DNA of 64,000 nucleotides, taken from Ehretia macrophylla (taxonomy: Eukaryota; Streptophyta; Magnoliopsida; Boraginales; Ehretiaceae). The translations under genes and the position numbers were made by a program. Positions within the stretch are counted from its first letter, which is position 1. The number at the start of each line of letters is the position of its first letter. A model generated the notes under the pieces. That model ran no database searches. It was not told the DNA's origin and worked only from the letters and a program-made list of their open reading frames with translations. Of the stretch, positions 41,044-53,552 are shown one piece after another. The DNA lies in assembly GCA_037974665.1 (NCBI GenBank), contig CM075764.1, forward strand, positions 86,360,825 to 86,424,824, read 5' to 3'.

Positions 41044-42885
41044 TGATGCGTCTAAATGGTACATTATAAATAGGTGCAAAAATAACCAAGTTTTAATAAC
41101 CCGCAAGTGCACAGATCTTGTAGTGTAGTGTGCTCTGAGTGCAGAATTGTATCCATAGGGAAGCTCGTTAATTAGTTTGTGAAGTAGTGTGTGAAAGTGT
41201 TAAAACACTAAGTGACAGTTTAAGAGGGCGTTTTTGGGAATGTAACTAAATTACAACTAACCTAATCTAACTAAGTAAAAGTGGAATACGAGGGAGAGGA
41301 ATCTAGAGGGATGAATATGCAAAGAGGCAGTCAATATAGGCTCGTCATCCAGGTTCTCTAATTCTATGCAAGAGGTTGAGCTACAAGCATTAACCTAGTC
41401 AATTATCTTAGTCTATTAAAATCTCGATTACTAACTCTGATGTAGGTGCCGTTCCATCCTTCGTATGGATCTGTCCTTGCAACCTAGCGTAAAAGGTATG
41501 TTTCAACTATATCTTTTTTCTAGTCTAGAGCTATGGTATAACCTATAGTCTCATGGAATCTTAAGGTTGTCAAGCTATTGATTCACTATTGAAGCATAGA
41601 TATATGACACGAAAGTAAAGTAATCATAGCGTCTACTGAAAAACATTACATATGAAAGACAATAAAATAAAGTAATCATAACGTCTACTGAAAATCATTA
41701 CGTATGAAAGATACTGAATTTAAAGCAAGCCATATATTGCAATTGAATTAAATAAATTGAATCCGAGACCATATATTAAAATACCATCATTTACAATATC
41801 CTCCCCTAGATAATAGTTATACTAAGACATAATAATAAATATAAGTAGTACAAATAAGAGAGTCAAGAAAGGCTCCCTTAATATGACGACTTTGTATTTC
41901 TGATTTCAGGAATTTGAGTAGAGGTCCGACACAAAATAACTATTCATGTGGAATTAATTTTCCCCAAATAAGAGCTATTTGGGTAGAACTTCTCCCGAAT
42001 AAGAGCTTTTCTATTAAAAGCTATTCGGACAAAATTTCTCCCGTATTCTACTAATACGACTAAATTAAACTACCTAGTTAACTTAAATTAAAACTAAATT
42101 AAAGTAATTAACTAATTAAATAAAACATAAATTAAAATCTAAAATTATATATATTTTTGGACTGGGGATGGGGTATTTATAGGCAAAATCCGCCAGGCGT
42201 GCTCGAGTGCCCAGTAGGCGTGCTCGAGTGCGCTTCTGCTCCGATGAATCGCTCCACGCCATGTGGCATTTCTGGAAGATTCTGAAGGCGCGCTCAAGCG
42301 CCAGTAAGGCGGGCTTGAGCGCGCATCTGCCTCATCGTTGATTTTGCGCCACTTGTTTTCTTCGAGAATGTTGTGGAAATTTCTGGCATAGGGCGCTCGA
42401 GCGCCCGTTTGCTGACGTTTTGGCTCTTCAATTTTGACTTTGACCAGATCGTTGATCGAGATATTTTCGGGCATTTTTCACTCTTTTGATCCTCTAAACG
42501 ATAGAATTTGACTAAAATTACACAGCACGCAGGGCAAAGACCTGCGTTTTGCTCATAAGGCCGTTTCTACCCAAAAAAGTGGTATGAGTTGTGAAAAACG
42601 GACATAGGTCACTATTTAAGATCATCGAGGTCAATATTCCGAGTCTGATTTTGCGCTAGGTTCAACCAATTTTCTTCTCTTCGGGTTCATTCTTCTACCA
42701 GTTCCCATGTTTCCCCGTTCCTAACTTCTTGACTTGCAATTTGGATCGTTTCAAGTCTGATTTTCCATTTTTCAGTATTTTCCTACATTGCATCGAAAGT
42801 ATCAAAGTGTTGCATTTATTCCAGAGTTAATATGCAAATGCAGTATAAATACAATGGTTTGATTGCTGCAAATACAGTCACATCA
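41044..42885 (-). repeat. 5' LTR of the pol-less element
   Basis: The LTR is 1842 bp. It is similar to the other LTR but has five instead of three palindromic boxes (42196-42406) and two instead of three copies of the 31-bp unit near 41945-42010. TATAAATA is at 42173-42181 (minus sense). Confidence 0.9.
42196..42406 (-). promoter_or_regulatory. Five palindromic CTCGAG/CTTGAG boxes upstream of the LTR TATA
   Basis: Boxes are at 42196-42212, 42217-42233, 42287-42302, 42308-42324 and 42391-42406. The last is GGGCGCTCGAGCGCCC, a perfect 16-bp palindrome; the others vary around GGCGNGCTCGAGYGCC. On the minus strand they sit directly upstream of the TATA box, the position of enhancer elements that bind dimeric factors (inference). 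Confidence 0.6.
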
Positions 42886-44367
42886 TACCTCGGGTGTACT
42901 CTGACTCAACTACTACGACCTAAACCCTTATGAAACACTCCGTTCATTCAAGATAGGGATTAGAACATCAGTGGTCGTGTTACCACCTGACAACCCGATG
43001 CCATCCAGGGAAACACAACCAACTGCATCTGCTTTAAAGGTTGTAACCCACGCCTCACATCACATCATATAACACATTTATTAATCAACAACACATCTAC
43101 TACTCAACAACACATCCGTTAACTCAACAACACATTCATTAACTCAACAACACATTCATTGATCTACAACTAAACTTTAATACAACATATGTCCAACACA
43201 TTAATACCAACATTTAACTATCATAAAACATGATCTCTACAACACATTAACATCACTTAAGCTCATAAGAGCATGACTTTTACATATTAACTCCAATTAA
43301 ACCTTACAAGAACATGAACCCTACAAAATAACTCCAGCTTTTTGACATCATTTAAGCATCCTATGAATCTCTACAACACATAACCTCAACACAAGCAATA
43401 TACTAACCAACTACAATACATTTTGAACTCATTACAACAACAAAATCAAGCATTAAACAAGCCAAACATGTCATTCTCTAAAATTACACAAATGCTGGAA
43501 TTTTTGGAAATTCATCAAAATTAACCCTTAAATTCACCAAATTCACTCCAAAGCCATGAAATCATATACCAATCACATATATATAATCACAAATACCAAA
43601 GCTAACTCAATTTCTCAACTTTCAACTAACAAAGTTGGTTTATTTTCAACTATTTTGCCTCCAACAAGTTCATATGCACATCTAAAGCTGTCAAATCACT
43701 ACTACAACATATATTCATCTCTACAAATATTTATAACACAATTATATAACATTTTCATGGATCAAAGTAGGCATTCACATGCAAAAACTCGAAACCCTCA
43801 CCTTAAAATTGTTGGAAAAGACTAGATATGGCAAGAACAAGCTATGAAGAACAATCTTTGAGCTATTTCCACTTTGATTTGGCTTTAAAATCCAAGAAAT
43901 CACCTTCAAAATGATCAAAACCTAGTTTTTTCTATTTTTCTCCTATTTTTCTTGCTTGGCCGATTTTTGCAAGGGTTTCTAACTTCCTCCTTTTGTTTGC
44001 TATGTGTATATTATGTATGTATATGTGTAGTATAGTATTAAGTGGTCAAATGGTCAAAGGAAGACATATTATGCTAAGTTAAAGTAGTCAAAGTTGGCAT
44101 TCTAAACATTTTCTATTATGTTTATATATAGATATGTATGTATTGTATATTTATGTGTAAAACTAAGTCAACCATGGTATAATAAGTAAAATAAGACTAT
44201 ATTTAAATAAATAAATAAATAAAATAAAAATATATATATATATATATATGTAATTTAAATGCAAATATAATGTATTAAAATGGTTAAACACATAATTAGC
44301 ACATAATACTACCAAATAATGTTAAAAATAAATAAATGCACATATAATGAAATGGTTGGGTTTCACA

Positions 44368-44560
44368 ATTCGCCTCATGAAGATACCCTCTCAGCTTTTG
44401 TTCTATGCTTTTCTTGATTCTTTCCCGTGTTGCTCCCGAAGGCATAACGTGGAGAAATTGACTGGGGAAGGAACACTGCACTCGGGACTTAGGACCTTCT
44501 ATCATAGGACGCTTTAATGCTTCTACCACTCTTACAGTAAAACTGGTCCTACAATTATTC
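44368..44560 (-). pseudogene. Coding-like fragment interrupted by the solo LTR
   Basis: On the minus strand an AG acceptor-like site near 44563 is followed by an open frame (VVEALKRPMIEGPKSR, FPSQFLHVMPSGATRERIKK, QKLRGYLHEAN). It runs straight into the LTR start at 44367. The composition looks like a normal globular protein, unlike the surrounding DNA. I do not recognise the family. The continuation on the far side of the LTR would be at or below 34732. Confidence 0.4.
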
Positions 44561-45305
44561 CTGGTTTAACTACATATGATTAGATACACAGGTAAAAAGT
44601 TAGATGTAGAATTTTCTTTTCGATTATTTATGGTTTCAAATTTAAATTTCACTATATGAATCGAATGTGTAATTTTTAGATAGAAATAAAAAGAAAGAAA
44701 AATGATATTTTTCTCAATGCTATTTTATTTTTGATAATAAAAAAGAAAAGTTTCACATCTAACTTTTTTTTAAATGCAGTTCATTTTGGACTAAAAAAAA
44801 GAGAAGTTTAACTTGGACCTCTTTTTCAATACACTTTCAGTTTTGAAAAAAAAAGAATATAAAGAAATGTTCAATGTTGGATCTCTTTCTCAATACAATT
44901 TTATTTTTGATAAAAAAATAAAATTAAAAGTTCTAGGTTGGACGATGCCTAACCATTGCTACGAAGCTTATAAGACGGAAAATAAAAGCATAAATAAATA
45001 AATAACATAACCCAACAGATGCAACTTAATAGAATCACAGGGCCAAATAATTGTTAAAAGATGCAACTTACTGTTACCTATACTCATCTTCTATTTAATA
45101 TAGTATTACTTTTTTAACTTTTAAAAGATTGCAAACAAAAATAAACTGACAAAATAAATAAATAACAAAATAAATTACATAAATAATTTCTATTTAGAAA
45201 AAAAAATTAAAATGCATAAACGGAAAAAATACTTACATTTAGTAGGGTTCTCTTGCTCTCTTGAGTAGTTCACCTAAAAAATCATGAAAAATTTACAATT
45301 GCTTC

Positions 45306-45394
<89 letters not shown>

Positions 45395-47990
45395 GGTTAC
45401 ATACATAATAAATTAAAGCTAATAGAACCTCAAAGATGCTTCTTCTTGAATCATAAACAATGAACATTAATAATGCAACAAAAATTGAAAGCTCTATTAT
45501 AAAGTTATTTGCAAAACAGAAGCTACACAAAATATAATAAGTCGGCATCACAAGAATTGCTGAAAAAGCTTAAAAATGACCTAAGAAGAACGAAATAAAT
45601 AGTGTGACAATAATCTTCTACCATATAAATTATGTTCAAAAGCCAAGAAATATTACACAAGGAATGCCTAACTCTATCAACTAAGGATGACAAAAATATG
45701 CATATGAAATTCCTTTTAGGAAAACTTGAGATAACAAATTTTGTGAAGGGGACAAAGAAGATGTATAATAAGGAGGATGAAAAAGTAACATCTAAAGCTA
45801 TTGCCAAACCTGCAGGATGACAGATAAAATGATGAACCCAAATGCATATCCACCAATTTGGGGATGCCGAATGATGGCCACTTCCTTGAAAGCCTGTGTG
45901 TTTTGGTATGTAGATTATGTTATAGTAGAGCATTATTAGTCTACCCCCTCAATTCAAGTCGTTCAAAGAGAATAATGTGATAAAGGACACTAAAAAAAGC
46001 ATACCTAGAGATATAGCAGAATTAATTTGCTTCGAGGCACTGTAGATATGATGTACAAATCAACTCTGATTACCAATATAAAGTAAAGATAACACTATTA
46101 ATAAAGTAGAGATAACGTTATTAATAAAAAAGATTTCTACTGATAGATATTAAAAAAAAATTAATTTTAAATTAAGATATGATAGAATCCTAGGATAGAT
46201 AATAAAATCTTATCTAAATATAAGTTATAAATTTAAATAATATAATTTGGATAATACTGCATCTAATAATTATCGGTTACATTATAATCTGTAAAAGTCA
46301 TTTCTAAATTTCTAAATTAATTATTTAGTATGCTTGCATCTAATAATATGATTATTTAAATATTTTAAATAATGTTTACATGTGGCATAATATGGTTGTT
46401 CCTGTAGAGATGCTCATAAAGTGATACATGGCATAGCGGTTGTTCTCTTAGAATATATAATGATTAAGGTATAGTTATATAGTGATACATTATGGGAATA
46501 AAGTGATAGTATCTCTATATTTTGTGATTAGTGGATGTGTAATTTTTTTTTTCATGCCTTAAATTCTAACTTGGTGTAAGTTTAGCCCCCAAATTGTCCT
46601 TTTCTTTTCTACAAATCTAAGTGGTATGGTATTCTAGATTGATATAGGTTGTGTTTAGATTAATAAGAGTTTAAGGGGAAAAAGTATTTGAGAGGATATT
46701 CAAATATCTCATCTTGTTTGGATTGGAGGGGGGACGAAAGGGCCTTCGAGGGTGATTAGCAATCCCTTATGACAAGGGTGAAATATGAGCCGCATAGGAG
46801 TTCGGGAGGAAACAGGTCCCTGGCCACTCTTAAGTAGGTCAAACAACGGAGCTGGCATGTAAGGCGTTGCGTAGGGACCTCTTAAAGCACCCATGGGAAT
46901 AGATAAGGCATTAGTTAAGTTAAAGATAAGGGATAAAGCTCAAATTAAAGATAAGTTCTTCTAACCATGATTTTAGGGATCAATTCTTATCATAGTCAGA
47001 GGCTGTGAGTAAGTATAAATATAATAGAATACTATCTCTAAAGGTGTATTTGGATTAAGGAGGTAGAATTTTAATAAAGGAGAGGAAATGAGAAAATCAT
47101 AAAGGAAATGAGTGGAAATGATTAAATCATGTTTGAATTGAATAATTTTATTAAGGAAAGGATTATAAAAGAGTATGAGTGTCATTTGTTTGGATTAGAA
47201 AGAAAATTGAGGGTGAGAAAAAATTTTATGTGTAAAATAACTTTTATACCCTTTTCTTATTTTATATTAAACTTTCATAGTGTCAATCCTTTTTCTTGTT
47301 GGATAAAGACATTGAGATTTGACCCCAAAAAAAAAAAGAATAGAGATATTGAGCAGGTTAAATTTCAATCCAAATTGATATGCCAATCCAAATTTCACTT
47401 TGGTTTGATGGAAAAGGCATAATGCCAACATTGATATGCAAATCCAAATTTCACGTTGCATAAGGAATTGAGCAGGTAAATTTTTTTCTGTCACAAACTA
47501 AATAATGAGAAAAACAAAATTGAGAATCAAATATCCAAATTCCTTCACAAAAACTAAATACAAGCAAAACAAGATTGAAATTCAAATATCCGAATTCCTT
47601 GAAGAAAATGAACAAACAACAAAGCTGCAAAATGATCTAGAGAATAAAGAAAAACATAACAAGATTTTCAAAGAAGTTACACACAAATTTTATGACATTA
47701 GACATGACATAAGTGATATGTGGATAATCTTCAATAAAGCTGTATATCTAACGAACATCAAACTTATAGAGCTGACAGAAGTTCAATACCCACTTGTATA
47801 ATTGCATATTACAAGAAGCTTAAAATCCAAAAGAGCCTATATTACAGAATTTCATGTTACCTGGCAGAAGTTTAATGCCTAAAATATTACAGAAGCACTA
47901 TCAAACATCACTACTTGTCAAATGTTTAATGCTGAAAATATTACAAAAGCTATTAAATATCAGTACTTGGCATAAGTTTTAATGCCCAAA
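44561..47990. other. AT-rich DNA, microsatellite, no gene recognised
   Basis: The stretch is low-complexity A/T-rich and includes the AT run at 45310-45391. A small GC-richer stretch at about 46725-46895 has phrases such as GGCCTTCGAGGGTGATTAGC but no identifiable product. The open frame at 47505-47801 is Lys/Asn-rich and unrecognised. Confidence 0.45.
45310..45391. repeat. (AT)n microsatellite
   Basis: About 80 bp of pure AT repeat. Open frames through it (Tyr-Ile runs) are artefacts. Confidence 0.95.
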
Positions 47991-48768
47991 AAATTATAAA
48001 AGCTATAAACATCATAATGTGCATCAATTTTTCATAACTCTTGCACCAAAAATAGATTGATATATAACAATTTTTGTGTACACCCATCAGTTACCCTAAG
48101 TATGAAAGGAACCAAACATGTAGAGCTGAAGCAAGCTCTTGCACCTTACCTCGGAGGTAATGGATTCTATCTTGACAATCACTTGTCAATCACTATAGTG
48201 ATTGAATGAGACTGCGAGTGAACGCCTTTTGCCTGTGAACAGGACAAACATTGCTTAAAAGCTAATCTCAAACACCAATACATATGACAACCGTGTTGCC
48301 GCAAGTCAAATGATCACTTGCACCATTGCAACAAATAACAAATCATTAATCTCATGTCATGTGATTTGTTATTCACGTCACGTTCAGGGATTATTCAACC
48401 AATAATTACCCACATATTTGTTAATTACATCTCACGCTGTTATCGTATGTGATTCACTATCCTTTATCATTAATATCTTATATTAATCAAAGGTAACAAA
48501 TCAATGTGACAATCTATACTAGATTAATCAAATCCTATATTCAAATAATCTTAGGACTACGAACAATTTAAGAATTTTTGTACTAAAGAAATATGTCAAC
48601 AAATTCTTAACACTTGAGAATATGTTTCTTTAGCGAGAAGACTATGGAATTATAATATAATTAAGAAGAATATGAACGATACAATAATGCCAATAAATAA
48701 ACAAGTACACATAAAAAATAATCTTAAAATAAGTAATCTAATTATAGCATTAGGGCATATCTCTTACA
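47991..48768 (-). repeat. LTR-like fragment, minus strand, family uncertain
   Basis: The minus strand starts TGTAAGAGATATGCCCTAATG at 48768, a beginning typical of plant Copia-type LTRs (TG...ATGCCCTAA). The other end and a primer site were not found. It includes an 18-bp perfect palindrome CAATCACTATAGTGATTG (48187-48204) and a 12-bp perfect inverted repeat AATAACAAATCA (48334-48345 with 48362-48373). Confidence 0.4.
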
Positions 48769-49723
48769 CTTCTCTCCTATAACCTTCTTCCTTGTTAAAT
48801 AATTCTTAGTTGAATGGTGGGAATCAACCTTTGTGTTTTTTCTCAATTCCTACGTGTGGAAGAGAAGAAGAGAGAAATTTTATTTATCTTCTTCTATAGG
48901 ACATATGGATGTATGTGAGAGGAAAATGTGAGAGTCATTTATATAGATGTGTTGAGAGCTTGAAGAAGAATCCAAAAGGGAGAAGGAAAAGTGTCACAAT
49001 CTTGTCAGAGTTGTATCTGGACACTTGGACACTTTATTGTATCTAGGACTTAAGTAGTCCAACATTATCCATTCTCTAAGCCTTCTAGAAGCCCTCACAC
49101 GCCATCGCCTTATACCACATGCCTAGCTCCTCTTTTCTTGTGCCAAGTTGCTAAATTAGTTCCAGCAAGATTCCATAATAAGCTCAACTGTTCGATTAGG
49201 AAACCATATTACCAAAATAGAAAGTCCTTCCCCAATTTGGACTCTAAGTTGCATTAGGACTCTCTATTTAGCAACTCCTAGACACATGATAAACTACTAA
49301 AATACAAAAATAGCAATAAATAAGAAGTAGGCTAGAAGAGAGACCAAAAGACATAAACATCCTGGCTACTAAAAAGACCAAAATGCCCCTACTAACCCCA
49401 AAGCACATTTTCAATTTTCAACCTTAACTTATTCCACTAAAAAGCTATCGCTGCACTCCAAGTTGAATACTATTATCCACAAAGCTTGTCATACTATGCA
49501 TGACCTTTGTCTTCGACCTACAAAGTAATATGAGCAAAATGCCCACCTATATAACACTCACAATCAAGAAAGACCTTTAGCCTATATTATCCCCTTCTTG
49601 ATTGCATCTTCTCCTTGAGACATCTAATCCATAAAATAAACATCCACTAGATATGGAACACTTGATCTAGAGAACAACCCTCAAGCCAAATATTCGATAT
49701 ATTCTTAATTGGAATATATCACT
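48769..49723. other. Non-coding DNA left of the 2.95-kb solo LTR
   Basis: No gene is seen. It may be the continuation of the LTR-like sequence at 52678-53327, separated from it by the solo LTR insertion, since the TCACT duplication joins the two flanks. Confidence 0.4.
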
Positions 49724-52677
49724 TGTAGCGCCCCAATCCCTCACGAGACTGGGGTCCCCATCCCAAAACCCAAGGCACGAAAATTTAGGAAAAACGGATG
49801 GAGTCTCTCCTGTTTATAGGACTAATCAAAAACCTGCAAGCGGCAAGTATAACCATAATACAACAACAATTCCTCAAGGCTATCTGAGCCTTGGAACTCA
49901 ACGGAAACATATCATACAGGCATGCAAGACATATCTTTAGAACTTCGAGTCGTAAGACCACTTCTCATAATACGCTAACATTAACTACAAACTATACTCA
50001 TATATTAAGTTCATCATTCAATCTTCATTAACAGACAAGCATGCATTCAAAGTGGTAAAACCTATTTTCAAATATTACATCCCAACTACCAATAACATGA
50101 GTTTAAACTTTACATTTCAACACAAACTTCTTCAAGCCTAACGAATACATACAAGGCCAAGCCTCAAAGTAGATCATATAATAACAACTTCACGCAATTC
50201 ATATGTAGGCATCCAACCTCAGCGTGATAGGCAACCAGCAACATGGCCCTCAAGATAGTTATTCTAACTGCTCCTATAACCATTTAAAACGAGGAATGAG
50301 TAACCCAAGTTACTCAGTGAGTGAGGTAATGCAGCATACCGGAGCGTGTAACATGATATGCAATCCCAAGAAGTCATATATATCATAATGCAACAAGATC
50401 AAATAGCCAAGTAATTAACCACATTAAAAAGGATACGGTTCCACTTCAAGTCTTCAATCTCGAACCACAAGCCACGAACTTCACGCAAGTGCCAACAAAC
50501 CTTTACTCCAACAAGTTGGGATACTCCAAATGTATCCTGATCCTACGACCCTTTTTCCTGAGGTAGCACCATATGCCCAGCAGGTGAACCACGCCTCTAG
50601 GGTAGTGGAGTATACTCAGCGAGAAAGGGAATAGGCACAATGGTAGTCGAGGGAGCATGGCAAGCCCGATGCCGCCCGTGTTTCTCGAAGCTACCATGTC
50701 CGAAAAGGTTGCGCAACCCCGGGTCAATATCACAAGAGCCAAGAATATTAAATATCACATAAAAGGAACGACAAAGTAGGCCGTCCTCGCAGTTAATCAC
50801 AGATAACGCGAAACGACCCAAGATAGCAAGTAAATAACGCATATAAACTTTATCAATTACTAACGAATATAATCTAGAAACAGTAAAATAAGTTAAAATG
50901 CACAGAAGATATGAAGACTCCCTCACCTTGGATCCGATTAAAATGCAAGAAAATAGCTCCGATTACCCCAACCTCCTCGAACTAGCTTGGACATGTACCC
51001 TAGCGTGTTCATATAAGTTTAGCACTTTAGCAATTAACTATATTAATTTCTAACTTAACTTTTGCTTAACTCAATCCGCAACAATAGAGGCTATATATAT
51101 AATCACTCACGTATTTCATAATGCCACATAGCCTAAGTAATCCTATGAATAACTCCAAAACATCTCTTTAATCTAACCAAGAACATTAACTACACATTTA
51201 TTAATTATCCACTAGGTTAGTTAATTTATAGTTCCACTCATTTAGCATACAATATCTATTGGAATTCCATCTTTAATAAAATGCCACCTAAATATGCTTT
51301 AACTTATCATGTGTCCCTAGTAACCATATAAACACAAAGGGCAATTATCATACTTTTCCACGAAACTCTTCAACTAACTTGAATATACCTTAGACATGCA
51401 TTTTGACACATATCAAGCACCTACAAACTCATGCAAGCACAAAAGCATCTATTTCTCACATTTTCCCCTTTGATAACTATACAATTCTTCTTCTATACGA
51501 AATTCAAGGCCACAATCCTATAAACCAATCATACCACGCTCCTAAGAATACCAAAAGACACCCATTCAAGCTTTGAAAACCCGCTTTGGAGACAAAAGCT
51601 CGGGAAGGCTCCGAGTAGGTTTTAACTACAACTATCATATCCGGACCCCAATTTCATGCAACGAAAGCACCAATAGTGCTTCCGTACCCCAAGGATACCT
51701 AATCCAAAGCCCAAACGTGCCCGGATTGCTTAACATGGAAAAGTCCCTTTTTAAAGTTAACAAATATTGCATTTTAACTCAACTTTGGCCAAATTAACTA
51801 CATGCTAGCCTTCTACTAGTTTCCATAATGTCTAAAGAACCTAGTTGATGCATCAATTCGATCCAATTAGCAAGTTTTAACCAAACCCTAAGTTCAAGCA
51901 CTATTTATCGTCTTCTTCATTCAATCTCAACAATCAACCATAGAATTTGATAACAAGTTATACAAAAGAGTTCTATAGGCTCCAAAGATCATATATCAAG
52001 CATTTATAACAAGTAATATAGCTAAATTCAACAATACAAGAAATTCAATATATATGCAACAACTTTAAAATCATGAAATATGCAACTCCCTCACAAGTTT
52101 CAAGATGGAAACGCGTTGTAGAAGTCCTAGAGCCCTCAAAAACTCTCCAATATCATACCAAGAAGTCAAGCTTGCAAGATTGGTTGAAGAATTTTCTTCC
52201 TTTTCTTTCCTCTAGGGTCACGGGTTTGGGGGGGGGGGGATATATGGGGTATTTTGTGCTTTGTTTGATGAGCCAAATGCTTTAAATGATAATAACTCAA
52301 TTATATGTATGGGTATATGCAATTAGTTGTGGTCAAATGCCACTAAAATCCTAGTCAAACTAAGCTAAAACTCGAATTAAATGCTACTAATTCAAACTAA
52401 GGTTGTTACGTACGTAATACTATTCAAATGAGGCAGAAAGACATTTTCTAATTGCATGCTCCCAAGCTCAAAAGTCCAAAATGACAATTTTTCGATTCCT
52501 ATTATGTATTATATGACCTAGGAAAAATATTAAATCGCATATCCGAGACAGTAAATTTTCTTATGAATAGTGCCTCAGAAATAAACAATTAAAGAAACAA
52601 GAAATGCACGTAAAATGTACAAGTAGTTTATGCAACAGTTATTTAAAATATGTGTGATAAAATTCTCGTGCGTCACA
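49724..52677 (-). mobile_element. Solo LTR (2954 bp), chromovirus type
   Basis: On the minus strand it starts TGTGACGCACGAG and ends GGGGCGCTACA. It is flanked by a perfect target duplication TCACT (49719-49723 and 52678-52682). No internal region or second LTR is present. Shared layout with the chromovirus LTRs: TTTGACC at 52331-52337 beside TATA-like sequence, donor-like CTT|GTGAGG at 52095/52094, hairpin TGAGTAAC-CCAA-GTTACTCA at 50297-50316, and acceptor-like TATAG at 50274. A run of 12 G lies at 52228-52239. Confidence 0.88.
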
Positions 52678-52682
52678 TCACT

Positions 52683-53327
52683 AAGCTTAGACTTAGATTA
52701 TCATAAAGAAACGATTAATCAATCTCACGATGATATGAATTCTATATTGCATACGCCTATTCCAACTAGTCAAACTCGTATACCAAACACACAAAGTTTT
52801 TGACCCACAACTGAGGTTTCACCCAAGTGCGTCAAAGTACATGAACCTAATTTTGTCAGTTCATCCTTATATGGTCAAGATTAAGAGTACTAACCACTTA
52901 GTAACATAATGTATATTTGATCTCTATATTTGATAGTACCTATTAAAAGATCATATCTAAGTGGTCAGTTCAATATGTGACATACACACTAATAAGATAA
53001 GTTCGAAAACCTACCAATGATCAAGACATGTCACCCTATAGAAGAGACTATCTCACTATAACCTTTTCCTAATGAAGTGCCCAACTCTATCATATGGTTA
53101 TGAGCAGAATCTAGAAACAAATGTCCATGATTAAACCTTTTATGACTGACCACCATGCACCTAAGTCATTTACTTAAATCAAGAGCTTCTATACAAGCAT
53201 ATACACATAAATATAAGATAGAGGTAAATGAAGAATGCTATCATTAATACTAATATATTACAATATGTATTTTATTGAGTCTGAAATATCACGTGCTAGT
53301 GGTCTTTAGGGCATACTAATCCCAACA
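52683..53327 (-). repeat. LTR-like fragment starting TGTTGGGATTAG, minus strand
   Basis: The minus strand begins TGTTGGGATTAGTATGCCC at 53327, a common plant Copia-type LTR start. The remainder of the LTR cannot be delimited because the 2.95-kb solo LTR inserted at its left edge. No coding sequence is seen. Confidence 0.4.
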
Positions 53328-53552
53328 AATACCAGTCCCACCATACCTAAAGCTACAGTGTGGTGGGGTACCACCAAAATGAAGATTATCAAGAATTGGG
53401 ACTCCAACTAACTTTGCTAAATGTGACTCTTTAGATACTTTAGGTATCTCAATATTAGGGGCTGTGGGAGACTGCTCTATGAGGCCTAAGGATGATTCCC
53501 CAGAGTTTCATGATGATGCAGATGAATCGAACGTCTCTGTCCCATCCCCACT
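53328..53552 (-). pseudogene. Exon-like fragment abutting the LTR-like sequence
   Basis: On the minus strand an acceptor-like TTTGCAG at about 53553 opens a frame with one TGA (near 53508). It reads SPTAPNIEIPKVSKE, KLVGVPILDNLHFGG and PPHCSFRYGGTG, then runs into the LTR start. Protein family not recognised; it could be a host exon or part of a transposon ORF. Confidence 0.35.

Larger units (their letters stand above)
35499..42885 (-). mobile_element. Non-autonomous Tat/Athila-like LTR retrotransposon (no pol), nested
   Basis: Two LTRs of about 1.84 kb flank a 3.7-kb inside. The LTRs begin TGATG (TGATA in the left copy) and end CATCA. Flanks are CACCT and TACCT (4 of 5 identical target duplication). 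On the minus strand an Asp-tRNA-type primer site follows the 5' LTR, and a G-rich purine tract precedes the 3' LTR. The internal region has one decayed gag-like ORF and no protease, RT, RNase H or integrase. It must have depended on enzymes of a related element. It inserted into the solo LTR, so it is the younger of the two. Confidence 0.85.
34738..44367 (-). mobile_element. Solo LTR of a chromovirus-type element, split by a nested insertion
   Basis: On the minus strand the LTR starts TGTGAAACCC at 44367 and ends GGGTGTAACA at 34738. Flanking bases are ATTCG and ATTCA, a 5-bp target duplication with one change. After removing the nested element (35499-42885) about 2.24 kb of LTR remains. No internal region is present, so it is a solo LTR left by LTR-LTR recombination. 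Layout matches the 20.8-kb element's LTR: TTTGACC boxes near 44044-44058, donor-like AAG|GTGAGG at 43802/43801, hairpin TGAGC...GCTCA at 35238-35254, acceptor-like TATAG at 35215, then GTGTTC. Confidence 0.82.

Noticed and set aside
45282-45551. Frame with long Tyr-Ile repeat
   Set aside because: Translation of an (AT)n microsatellite.
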